From contig JASAOO010003505.1 of the NCBI GenBank assembly GCA_030849075.1, positions 1 to 64,000 of the forward strand: DNA of 64,000 nt. The letters run 5' to 3'. The notes below the pieces were generated by a model. The model did not search any database. It saw nothing but the letters and a program-made list of their open reading frames with translations, and was not told the origin of the DNA. Positions 18,776-28,300 of the stretch are shown here, one piece after another. A program made the position numbers and the translations under genes. Positions within the stretch are counted from its first letter, which is position 1; each line of letters starts with the position of its first letter. The DNA is from Zelonia costaricensis (lineage: Eukaryota > Euglenozoa > Kinetoplastea > Trypanosomatida > Trypanosomatidae).

Positions 18776-19045
18776 ATGGACGCGCGAACGAGCGCCTTGA
18801 TGGCGGAGCCGACGCTGAAGGAGGCGGCGGCGGCCGTCTTCAGCGAGGAGGAGCGCACGGCGCTGAAGAGCAACTTGCGATCGGAGCAGATCGCACAGGC
18901 GAAGTACCTGCGCAGTCACCCGGAGGTGCACGCCGCCGTGCAGGAGGGGCTGGCGAGGGTGCTGCAGGAGCAGCCACAAGACCCGGTCGCTTACCTCACC
19001 GCGTTCTTCACCAGCGAAGAGTTCCTCAAGCAGGAGACGGCGTGA
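18776..19045 (+). CDS. Small RIIa-fold (RIIAD1-like) protein
   Basis: The protein has 89 residues, Ala/Glu-rich and mostly helical. The segment A-K-Y-L-R-S-H-P-E-V (about residues 42-51), then a helix and A-Y-L-T-A-F-F-T-S (about 72-80), resembles the RIIa dimerisation/docking fold. It is closest to vertebrate RIIAD1, which has N-E-K-Y-L-R-T-H-K-E-V and D-Y-F-T at matching places and is also about 90 residues (from memory). RIIa folds form four-helix dimers that bind amphipathic anchoring helices. Many such proteins lie in cilia on radial spokes or AKAP complexes (family knowledge). A flagellar role is inferred. No cAMP-binding domain is present, so it is not a PKA regulatory subunit. Confidence 0.72.
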   Translation: MDARTSALMAEPTLKEAAAAVFSEEERTALKSNLRSEQIAQAKYLRSHPEVHAAVQEGLARVLQEQPQDPVAYLTAFFTSEEFLKQETA

Positions 19046-20044
19046 GGAGTGTGTGAAGGGAGGGGGGGGCCTTAGGAGCGAGACGGAAGGAACTGCTCCC
19101 CACTTCCCTCCCTCCCCCGGCCCCTCTGCCCTGCCCGCCAGCGCCGGCTGTGGTCGCGCCTCCGTGGGTGGGACGTCGTTGTGTGCAGGTGTCGTGCTGC
19201 GTCCGCTTTGATTGTGTGCGCTTGTGTCCGCGCTGGGTCCGCGTTGCCCTCCCCCCCCCCCCCTTCTACCCAACCCCCATGTACTGTTAGCCCTCTCCTC
19301 CACTCCCTCTCTCTCCTGAGGCTCCATCATCTCCTTCCCCCTCACCCGCGATGCGGCTGGGCAACTCCACGGGCAGCGGTGGTACGCGTCTGTGCCGGCG
19401 TGAGGAGGCGGTGGCGAGGCGGAGTGAGGGCCGCTTCACGTTCCCGTACCGGTGACGCCCTTCCTCGCCTCCCAGCCGGCACACGCGCCCCCCCCCTTCC
19501 TGTCTGCTGAATAGCAACGCACGGCAGCCGCAGCGCCCCACGACGACCCGCGCAGCCTCCGCCCTTGCAGTAGCACCGCGTTGCCGCGTGCGCGCCGTTG
19601 GTGAGAAGCACCTCGAAAGGGAAAAACGGTAGATGTTAACAGTGCCGTGACAGCGCGCCTTCTGTCCTCTCCCAGACTGTAGTGGGCCGCGCCACATTGG
19701 CACGCTTCACAGACGCGCTCTGCACTCTCGGACGTCGGCGGGGTGACACGCACCTCGGGCGGCACGCAAGCGACTCCGTATGAAGCCCAACGTAAAACCG
19801 GCTGCTACATCGCCCGCTCCTCTCGTCACGTCGAACCTCCGTCCTCGTTGTATTTGCTTCTGCTGTGTGCCTCTTCTGCCGTTGCACCTTTCAGCATCTC
19901 CCCCCCCCCTCTGCGCGGCTCGCCTCGGCCGCACGCGCCTTCGTCCTCCTTGGCTGAGCGCCGCACCTCGCCCACCTATCGCAGGCCCCGCCACCCCCCC
20001 CCCGCTCCTCTACTGTCCTCTCCGAGCCAGCCACCACCGTCACC
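19046..20044. other. Intergenic region RIIAD1-like gene to oxidoreductase
   Basis: A G-rich run just after the stop is followed by C-rich runs (about 19060-19125), which could pair in the RNA. Homopolymeric C runs lie at about 19250-19263. The last part is C/T-rich and ends in AGs at 20025-20026 and 20029-20030, which would leave a leader of about 14-18 nt. No coding-like frame. Confidence 0.6.
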
Positions 20045-22453
20045 ATGTGGCGCACGCGGCTCCTGCGCATGTACTTGCCGAGGGTGAAGCAGCGCGACCC
20101 CAACGAGCACCCTATGAAGGTGCAGAACGCGCAGAGCTTCATGCGCACCGCGGCGGTCATGGCCGCCCTCACCGTCATCGCCTCCGTCTTCCTCGGGTTG
20201 CGCCAAACTCAAAAACGCAACCGCCTCTCGCAGAAGGAGCTGCTGCGCCGGCGTCGCGGGCGCCGCGTCGTGATCATTGGCGGAGGCGCCGGTGGGGCGG
20301 CTGTGGCCGCCGTCATGGCCAACGCGGCCCCGAACTTGGAGATCACCGTGATCGAGAAGGACCGGCAGCAGACCTTCATGGGCCACGTCGCCCTCGCACA
20401 CGTTGGCCACCGCAGCTACGACATCGGCACCACCACCGGCGTTGACTTGGCCCGCTCGCCGGCCACGTGGAACGTCACGCGGGACGCCAACCTAGTGGCC
20501 GCAGAGGTGCTGCGCGTCGACCCGGAAGCGAAGAAGGTGTTTGTGCGCACCACGAAATCCATGCTCGCCATCGCCGCCGCGCCTCGGGCGAACCCCGAAT
20601 GCGGCGAAGGTGCCGCAGGGGAGCAGCCGCAGCAGCAGCAGCATCAGCCGGGGCGCGGCAGCGCATGGGTCAGCGGCGTACTGCGCCGGTGTTGGTGGCG
20701 CAGCAGCGGTGCAGCCCCGGAGGTCATCTCGGTGAACGACGACGGCAGCCCAAACCTGTCTGACGGCACCACCGTCTACGCGTACGACGCCCTCGTGCTC
20801 GCCGCAGGGGCGCAGCGCTCCCTCGGCGGGCTCGCCCGTCAGCTGCGAGACGACCAGCTGGACACGTACCGCATCACCGTCAACCCCGGCGCGACTCGCG
20901 ACAACCTCGCGAACCTGTACGCGGGCACCGTGCTGCACGTGAAGGTGCCGCCCGCGTCCTTCACGGCACAGCTGGAAGCGGCACGGGCGCTGCTGCGCTC
21001 GTCACAGGGCGGCGTTGGCGTGCCAACAGTGGAGCTTGGCCCAGGCGCCTCGCCCCTCCTCGCCTCAGCGGCCGCGTCGGCGACATCCTCGGCTTTTCCC
21101 GCGCTCGCCTCTCTGCGCGCGCGAGCGGCGGCGTGGATGGGTGCATCGCCGGCCCCCACCCCGCACGCGGCCGACGCTGCGGACGACTGTGCGACGCGCA
21201 TCCCCGATGAAGTCGCAGCGCGTCTGCAGCGCACGACGGTGGCCCCCCTCTACGGACTCGCGGCGTGGTGCATGCACTACAGCAGCCGGCAGCACGACAG
21301 CACCTTCGTCTCCAGCGTCAACACCATCTGGAAGTACCTCGCGTACTACAGCAAGCTCTCCCTCACCCACTACGTGCCCGTGACGGCGGACACGGAGCCG
21401 ATCGGGCCCGCCCCGGCGGACGTGAACGGCATCATCGAGGCCTTCTGGCGCGGGCGCCAGCTCTCCTGCCAGCAACGCAGTGGCAGCGGCGACACCAGCG
21501 GCTCCGTGCACGTGACAGACCGCTTCCACCCGCTCTTCCACTCCTACATCACTTCGCTTGACACGGTGGCGAGCGTGGCGACGCTGTACGACTACAAGAA
21601 CGACGCCGAGGTGCGGGTGCCGTACCACCTGCTGTTGCTGGACCTGCCGCTCGTCGCACCGGCCTTTGTGCGGGAGAGTGGGCTGCACCGCACCCGCTAC
21701 GTCGAAGAGTGCGTGATGCCCGCGCTGCGGCGCGCCGCAGTCGAGCCGGACGCCGCTGTGGCGCTGCGGCGCCACCCGCTGCTGGGCAAGTCGGCGGCGC
21801 AGCTCGCGGAAATGTTCGCAGACGAGGCCTCCTTCGCGGACGTCGACCCCTTCACCCTACAGCACCGCCGCTACCCTGACGTCTTTGCCATTGGCGACGT
21901 CGCCGGGCTGCCGTCTCTGAAGAGCTACGGCGCCGTCACGACGCAGGTGCCGGTGGTGGCGCACAACGTCCGCCAGGTGCTGGCGCAGCAGGACGCCGTG
22001 GCAGCGGCGGTGGAGGAAGGCGGCGCCTCGGACTCATCGATGCCGCCCTCCGCGCTGCCCGCCGTGAATGCGCGGTACACCGGCTACTCCTCCTTTCACG
22101 TGATCATGACCACGTGGCGCGCGATGTGGCCAGAGGTGTGCTACGACCTTCCTCAGCCGACGCTGAAGTGCGTGGACGCGCCGCCGACGGACGCGTCGCT
22201 GGCGGAGGCGAAGCGAAGGCTCGATGTCGTGGCGCCGCTCCCCCGCTGCGATCACCACATCTGGAACAGCCTGGCCTGGCGCGACGTCCGCGGCTTCCTC
22301 AACGGCCTCTTCTACGAGGCGGCGCTGTACGAGGTCGCGTACTTCTTCGTTTTCAGCCGCGGTCTCTGGCACGCCTCGTCCTGGTTCTACGTGCCCGTGT
22401 ACTCGCCCGTGGACGGCTCACCGCAGCTGCCGACCTGGCGCGACCTCCTCTGA
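20045..22453 (+). CDS. SQR-like FAD/NAD(P) oxidoreductase, probably membrane-bound and mitochondrial
   Basis: The protein has 802 residues. A basic N-terminus and a hydrophobic segment (~35-52) suggest mitochondrial targeting or an anchor. The FAD dinucleotide fold begins at V-V-I-I-G-G-G-A-G-G (75-84) and is closed by V-F-A-I-G-D (~613-618), with L-P-S-L-K-S-Y-G after it. The layout, including Y-T-G-Y-S-S near 678, follows the sulfide:quinone oxidoreductase branch of the pyridine nucleotide-disulfide family. The expected catalytic cysteine after Y-T-S is phenylalanine here (F684), and no cysteine is found where the first redox cysteine should be (~420-435). It may therefore not oxidise sulfide. 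It is much longer than SQR (about 450 aa), with insertions at ~190-235 and ~330-390 and an aromatic C-terminal amphipathic region. Substrate unknown. Confidence 0.75.
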   Translation: MWRTRLLRMYLPRVKQRDPNEHPMKVQNAQSFMRTAAVMAALTVIASVFLGLRQTQKRNRLSQKELLRRRRGRRVVIIGGGAGGAAVAAVMANAAPNLEITVIEKDRQQTFMGHVALAHVGHRSYDIGTTTGVDLARSPATWNVTRDANLVAAEVLRVDPEAKKVFVRTTKSMLAIAAAPRANPECGEGAAGEQPQQQQHQPGRGSAWVSGVLRRCWWRSSGAAPEVISVNDDGSPNLSDGTTVYAYDALVLAAGAQRSLGGLARQLRDDQLDTYRITVNPGATRDNLANLYAGTVLHVKVPPASFTAQLEAARALLRSSQGGVGVPTVELGPGASPLLASAAASATSSAFPALASLRARAAAWMGASPAPTPHAADAADDCATRIPDEVAARLQRTTVAPLYGLAAWCMHYSSRQHDSTFVSSVNTIWKYLAYYSKLSLTHYVPVTADTEPIGPAPADVNGIIEAFWRGRQLSCQQRSGSGDTSGSVHVTDRFHPLFHSYITSLDTVASVATLYDYKNDAEVRVPYHLLLLDLPLVAPAFVRESGLHRTRYVEECVMPALRRAAVEPDAAVALRRHPLLGKSAAQLAEMFADEASFADVDPFTLQHRRYPDVFAIGDVAGLPSLKSYGAVTTQVPVVAHNVRQVLAQQDAVAAAVEEGGASDSSMPPSALPAVNARYTGYSSFHVIMTTWRAMWPEVCYDLPQPTLKCVDAPPTDASLAEAKRRLDVVAPLPRCDHHIWNSLAWRDVRGFLNGLFYEAALYEVAYFFVFSRGLWHASSWFYVPVYSPVDGSPQLPTWRDLL

Positions 22454-23711
22454 CGTCGCTCGCCAGCGCGGCACGATTGGGGCCTTTCCTCTGTTGAAGT
22501 ACAGCATCGAGTGTTGTGCGGTTTCACCAGCTCGCGGCGCTCTCTCCCCCTCCCCTCCTCCTCCTCCCTCGCCCCCGCCTCCTCCTGTTCACATCCTTCT
22601 CTTCTGTTTGTGCCTCTCCCTCAGCGGGTTGGACACGTGCTCGAACGCGCACACGAGCATCACGGCATTGAGAAGAGAGTAAAGACAAGAAGGAAAAGGC
22701 CGACACACTCGCCTGCAGGCACGGCGTGGTGCGTCAAGCACATTACCTGCGTTGATGCACTCGCCTCCTGTCTTCCCCTCCCCTTCATTTCGCTTTCCTT
22801 GTGTCCTGCAGCTGCTGTAGACGAGCGTTGAGTTGCAGAGCCGCACGGAGGTCACACGTGTGTGTGTGTGTGTGTGTGGCTGAATGCCGCGGCCGTCCGG
22901 TCTCGCGCTGCCCGCTGTGACCGATGCCCCAAGAAAACGTGTGACACCTGTCTGACTGCCTCGCTGCTCTCACCCCTCCTCCCCCCTGCCCGCGATCCCT
23001 CGCCTTTTCAGCGGTTCTCGCAGTTCGCTCTGGCCCTCGACGCGGCGCTGGACTCGCCACCAACGCGTACACTCACTGCGCGGCGGTACACCGCACCCAC
23101 CCCCCCCGCACCACTCCTTACCTCACGTGCACCCATCACAAGCGTACCTCTGTGTGCCCCGTCTTCGCGTGTCTCTGCGTTTGGATTCAGCTGCGGAAGC
23201 CCCACGAGGCCTGCGACTGCTCGTGTACTTGCGCACACCGTGCGAGACGCGCAAGGCCGCAGTTGCACGTCGGCATTCACCGTCTTCACCCACCCACACT
23301 CACTCACGCTCCACGCTTGACAGAGAATCTCGTTCTTGTCCTCTCACCCCCGCCCCTCCCACCAAAAAAAGGAATTCAGGCAAGCAACGCCCACCCCGTG
23401 CGCCACTCGACACACCTGCCCTTCACAGACCCCATCTCCTCTCCCGTGCTGTGGTTGTGCATTGGGCACGTGGCGCGTACGGTGCCCCGCCGCCCCACCC
23501 ACCCTCTCTGCAGCTCTCCCCCTCGTAATTCTCTGCCCGCTCGCATATTGGCTTCTGTGGTTGTGGGCCTCCGTCACCCCCCCCCACACACACACAAACA
23601 CACGCTCGCGCCTTCTGCTCCCCTTCTGTGGACCGCGGGTTGGTGCGCGGCGTATTCGTTTTTCGTTCCCCCTCCCCCTTCCCACTGCACACCGCCCCCG
23701 CCCCCCCCCCC

Positions 23712-23731
23712 GTCGCGTCGCGTCGCGTCGC
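23712..23731. repeat. (GTCGC)4 tandem repeat
   Basis: Four perfect pentamers following a C run, in the spacer. Confidence 0.85.
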
Positions 23732-25246
23732 CGGTCGGCGCTTTCCTCTTCTCATCCTTCCTCGGCTCCCTGTGGGTGGGCTCGTTCGCGCGTGCCGTCG
23801 CGCCTTTGCGGAAGCCCCGCTCACTATCGTTGCTGCCTCGAGCTTTCGTGAAGTGCCTCGGCGTTTTGTTCTCGTTGCTTGTGTGTGTGTGTGTGTGTGT
23901 GCGTGTGTTTGTGTCTCTCTCTATTACGCGCCGGCGCTGTGACCCGGCGGCGCCGTTGTCGCGCGGCCTTGTCTTCCTCCTGCTTCCCCCTACCCTCCCC
24001 TTTCACTTCTGCTCCCCGTGTGTCGCGCTGAACGTCTGTTTTACCTTCTCGTGTTGTGTGGGTGGACTCTGTGCACACGGCGCGCTTGTGCTCTTTCGCG
24101 TGTCCTCCGCTGCTTTCGCGTTGCCTTGTTTTCTGGTTTGCCGTGACGTCGGCCTGGTCGTTCGTTTCTCGTCTCCTGTGTCGTGCTTGCTGGCGTGCTC
24201 GTGGCCGCGCGCCTCCGTTGTTGCTCTCGTGCTTCCACGCCTCGTGGCCTCCTCTCCGTGCCCCTCTTTCCTCTTCCTGCCACCCCCCCCCCTCTTTGTT
24301 GCTTCAAACTCGTTGTCGCCCGCATCGCCGTCGCGTGCAGCGCCTACAGTGCGCGGTGCCTGTGCCTGCCTTCTCGCCTCCACAGCTTCCATCTCGCCCC
24401 CCCCCTCCTCCCCCTCGTGCCCCACAGCGCGGACGCGGGCTGCCGGCCCTGACCCTCTCTGCCAGTGCACCACTCCTCCCTCCCTTTCTCTCTGCTCATC
24501 CCCTCCTGCGCCCTCGCCGTGCGTGTGCAAAGAGCCGTGTGTGTCTGCGAGACGGTGCAGGCGTCCTCCTCCTCCGTTTTTTGTGGCTGGCCTCTGCGTA
24601 TGTGATCAAGTTGATCCTGTGTGCTCGTCCACATCCCTGCGCAGCCAACGGGTGTCAAGCTGGGTGGCACCGGCGCTCTCTCTTGTTTCTCTTTCCCTGT
24701 TTCCCTTCCTTTGTGGCTGTGCACTTCAACTCCACCCCCCCCCCTCACCCGCCTCCCTTTCGCCCTCCTCCCCTTCTTCTCAACTCTCTTATACGCCTCC
24801 GCATTCTTTGTTTCTTGTTGCTGCGTGTGTGTGTGTGTGTAGGTGTGTGTGTGTGTGTGTGTGTAGGTGTGTGTGCTTGCGTGGGTGTGGCACTCGCCAC
24901 GTCGGCCCGTGCGCCGCCTCCTCCGTGCTCGGCCCCTGCTCTTTCCCTCTCCTCCTCCCTGCTGCGCATCGTATTCGTGTGCTGCCTTCACGTCGTCCTG
25001 TTTGTTTAGTTTTTTTCCTGTGTGGCTGCGTGCGTTCACTGCTTCGTCTCTGGAGCGCGCCTCCGCCTCTTGCTTTCTCCACGCACTGTGTTGCTACTCC
25101 CCACCCCGCCATCACCGTCACCACCGCCCTTCTCTCTCCTCCTTCCTTCACCTTCGCGCCCGTCATCGCTCGCTGCCTTCGGGTGTCGCAGCGCCCTGTG
25201 CAACCCACCAGTCGCGCTGCTTCCTGCCTGCCCTCTTTGTGCCCAG

Positions 25247-25311
25247 CTTTTTTGTTTTTCCTGTTTTCGTGTGCGTGCGTGTGGGTAACGTGTGTGGGTG
25301 GTCGTGTCCAG
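25247..25311 (+). promoter_or_regulatory. Predicted spliced-leader acceptor for the calpain-like gene
   Basis: A T-rich tract (25247-25268) is followed by a GT-rich stretch and the first AG at 25310-25311, five nt before the ATG at 25317. Confidence 0.45.
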
Positions 25312-25316
25312 CGAGC

Positions 25317-28300
25317 ATGCCGTCCACGCGCACAGCGGCGCCGGTAAGGACAACGCTGCCACCCTTACAGCCCACACACGTTACCCGTCCCCCTCGCGCC
25401 AGCTCTGCTGCGAAACCAGCTGATGCACCGCCCGAATCCCACCGCGACAACGCCGCGCCGCAGCCTCAGCAGCTCGATGCAGCGCAGGCGCAGCCGCCAC
25501 AGCAGAGCCTCCCGCGTGAGGGCGGCGCCAAGTCACGGCACCGCGTGCTCCAGTCAACAGACAGCGTCGGGGGCCCCTCGGTAAGCGCCACCCCCGTGAG
25601 CAGCTCCCATTTTGTGGACTTGGGCAACGGCGTGTACTCCGCTGGCGGGCTGCGCGCGCTGCGCTTCGGCCCCGGCATTGGGGCGCCCCGCTCCCCCTCC
25701 CAGCACACACCACCGAGCGGCGAGGACGATGCGCCGTCGCCGGCGTCCCCGACCGGCGGCAACGACGCCGCCGACCCGGACGACGCGTGGGGCGACGCGT
25801 TCGCGGGGCTGGACGACGAGCCGGACGCGGGAGGCGGGGCCGCGCGCACGCGGCCAAAGGAGTCGGTGCAGGACTACGTGCGCCGAGTGCTTCAGGAGCA
25901 GAGCGAGAGCGGGCTGCGGCCGCGCGGCAAGTCGCGCAAGACCGCCACCTCGATTCTCGTGCGCAGCTCTGCGCTGCGCCTCCACCGGCACGCGCGGCTG
26001 CCCAACGACGCGGGTGGGCCCACCCCGGACTCGCCTTGCGGCCTGCACGACCCCTTGAGCGTCAACCACACAGACTTCTGGCGGCGGACCATGTCGAAGC
26101 GGGAGACGGACGCGGACCTGCGCTGCTTCTCCGCTCTGGTGCTGGTGCTCGCCTACTACGACGAGGACAGCAAGGGGCTCGACGACAGCCTCGACGTCAC
26201 GACGCCGGACACCAGCGTGCGGCGGCAGCGCAAGCGCGTCGCCCAGGTGGTGGCCGACCCCACCGAGAAGGAGCTCGCGCGCACCCGCTCAAAGAACAGC
26301 ATCATCGCCGTTCCCCGCCGCGTCAGCATGGCGTCGTCCTCCGTCGACGACCTCTACACGAAGCTCGAGGTGTGCTACCGCAGCGCCAGCGTCGAGAAGG
26401 CGTACCTCGACACGCTCTTCATGAAGGACGTTCTCCTCGGCCTCCGCCCGCCGCGGCTGCGCGAGGTCAAGAAGGACGACGCGCTCGGTGAAACCCTCTC
26501 GGTTCCATCCGACGGGGGGGATCCGCTGAACGGGCAGGCGGCGCAGAAGACGCCACCCAGGCCACGCCGACGGAGGCGGCGGCGCTCGAAAAGAGCGTCT
26601 GGCGTGGATGAGCCGAGCTACTTTGACGTGATGCTGGAGCGGCTGCGCATGAAGTCAACCCCAGCCTTCTGGCACCATAACGCCGTGACGATGCCCACCC
26701 TGCGCTTCCTCCAGCGGCGCGGCGTCATCAGCCTCGGCCGCTGCGCCTACGTGCTCCACCTCTGGGACGACGATGAGCGCGGCTACCTCGCCACCGGCGT
26801 CTTCGACCGCCGCGCAGGGTTCCCGAAGCACTTCAAGGACTCGTGCACGTATGCGATATACGGCGAGGAAATGGGGCGCGACTGGGGCTCGCACTACGGG
26901 GAGCTCGTTCTCGCCAGGCAACACCTCGCCCCCGGCGCCCGCATCCACTTCCCGGAAGAGGGAAAGCTGATGCGGGGCAGCACCGTCGTCCGCCTGGCGA
27001 GGGTGCTGAACATTTTCGATGGCCGCCGCAGCGGCATCCCGACGACGCCGGGCGAGAAGGACTACCGGCGCACTGGCATGCACGCGAGCGTGCAGGCGCT
27101 GGCGCACTACACCACCCTCTTCCCCGACTGGTCCTCGATGCGGGCCATCATATTCCCGCAGGACAGCGCCGGCCGACCCGTCGTGAACCCAGTGGGTGGC
27201 ATGTACTGCATCTCCCTCGTGGTCAACGGGGCGACGCGCTTGGTGAAGGTGGACGACCGCGTGCCGGTGGAGCCCGAGACGGGGGTGCACCGCTGCCTCA
27301 CCAGCTCCGAGTGCGAGCTGTACCCAACGCTGCTGGAGAAGGCGCTGCTCAAGGCCAACGGCTGCGGCGTCAACCTCGCGCTGATGGAGAGCGCCGCGGT
27401 GCTGTTCCAGCTGTGTGGGTGGATTCCAGAGCTGATCCGGTTTCGCCACCGCAACGGCTTGGAGGAGCCGTCGGTGGACGGGCTGATGCGACCGTCTGAG
27501 ATGTGGTCGGTGCTCATGGAGGGGTACAACTTCGGTCGCCTCATCATGACCGTCACGGCGCTCTGGCCGCGTGGGCAGCCGCCGTTCACGCCGGAGGAGA
27601 AGCAGGCGCAGACGACGAGCCGCTTCGTGACGCCCATTGTGTACCCTGTGGTGGACATGGTGGCACAGGCCCTCAACAGCGAGAGCGACCCCTTCATACG
27701 AGCCATCTTTCTGCGCGACACGACGCGCGACGCCGCAACGCGGCTCTTCAAGCCGCCGCTGGAGACGTCCCTGTCGGCGGACCAGCAGCGCGCGCTCGGC
27801 TACACCAGCGCCCACCGCGAGGCCGGCATCTTCTGCGTCACCTGGGAGGAGGCCATCGCGCACTTCGACCACTGCAGCATCAGCTGGAACCCGTTCGTGT
27901 ACTGGGGCATCCCCAACAGTGGTGGCGAGCCAGAGGACTGCACGCGGCTGAGCTACCACGGGGTGTACCGCATGCGCGATGCCGGGCAGCCGCTCGTGTG
28001 GCAGCCTCAGTTTCACATCATCACTAACACCGTCGAGTCATGCACGCACATGTTCTTTGTCTTCTCGCCGCACACGGGGGACCAGCCACCGCTGCCGCTC
28101 AACATGAACACGCTCGACAGGGCCGCCGTGGACGAGCTGTCGGGCGGGGGTGCGGGGGTGCGACTGCGTGCGTACGAGGTGACGACGATGCCGTCCATGA
28201 CGCAGTGCAAGACACGCGACTGCTATGGCCGCAAGATGGGCTGCAGCCTCTGCGACTGCCACGGCCGCCGCCTCGTCAGCACGACGGACGGGCCGCGCAC

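Larger units (their letters stand above)
22454..25316. other. Long pyrimidine-rich intergenic region before the calpain-like gene
   Basis: Almost 2.9 kb, strongly C/T-biased on the + strand. It has GT microsatellites at 22858-22878, 23881-23914 and 24824-24875 and four GTCGC units at 23712-23731. One frame stays open for about 730 codons (23152-25347), but it begins only with GTG. Its product is dominated by Cys, Val, Ser, Leu, Pro and Phe, as expected from reading a C/T-rich spacer. I regard it as non-coding. Confidence 0.6.

Noticed and set aside
23152..25347. A frame open for about 730 codons before the calpain-like gene
   Set aside because: It begins only with GTG, is made of a C/T- and GT-rich spacer, and its product is low-complexity Cys/Val/Ser/Leu/Pro/Phe. 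Its codon use is unlike the neighbouring genes.
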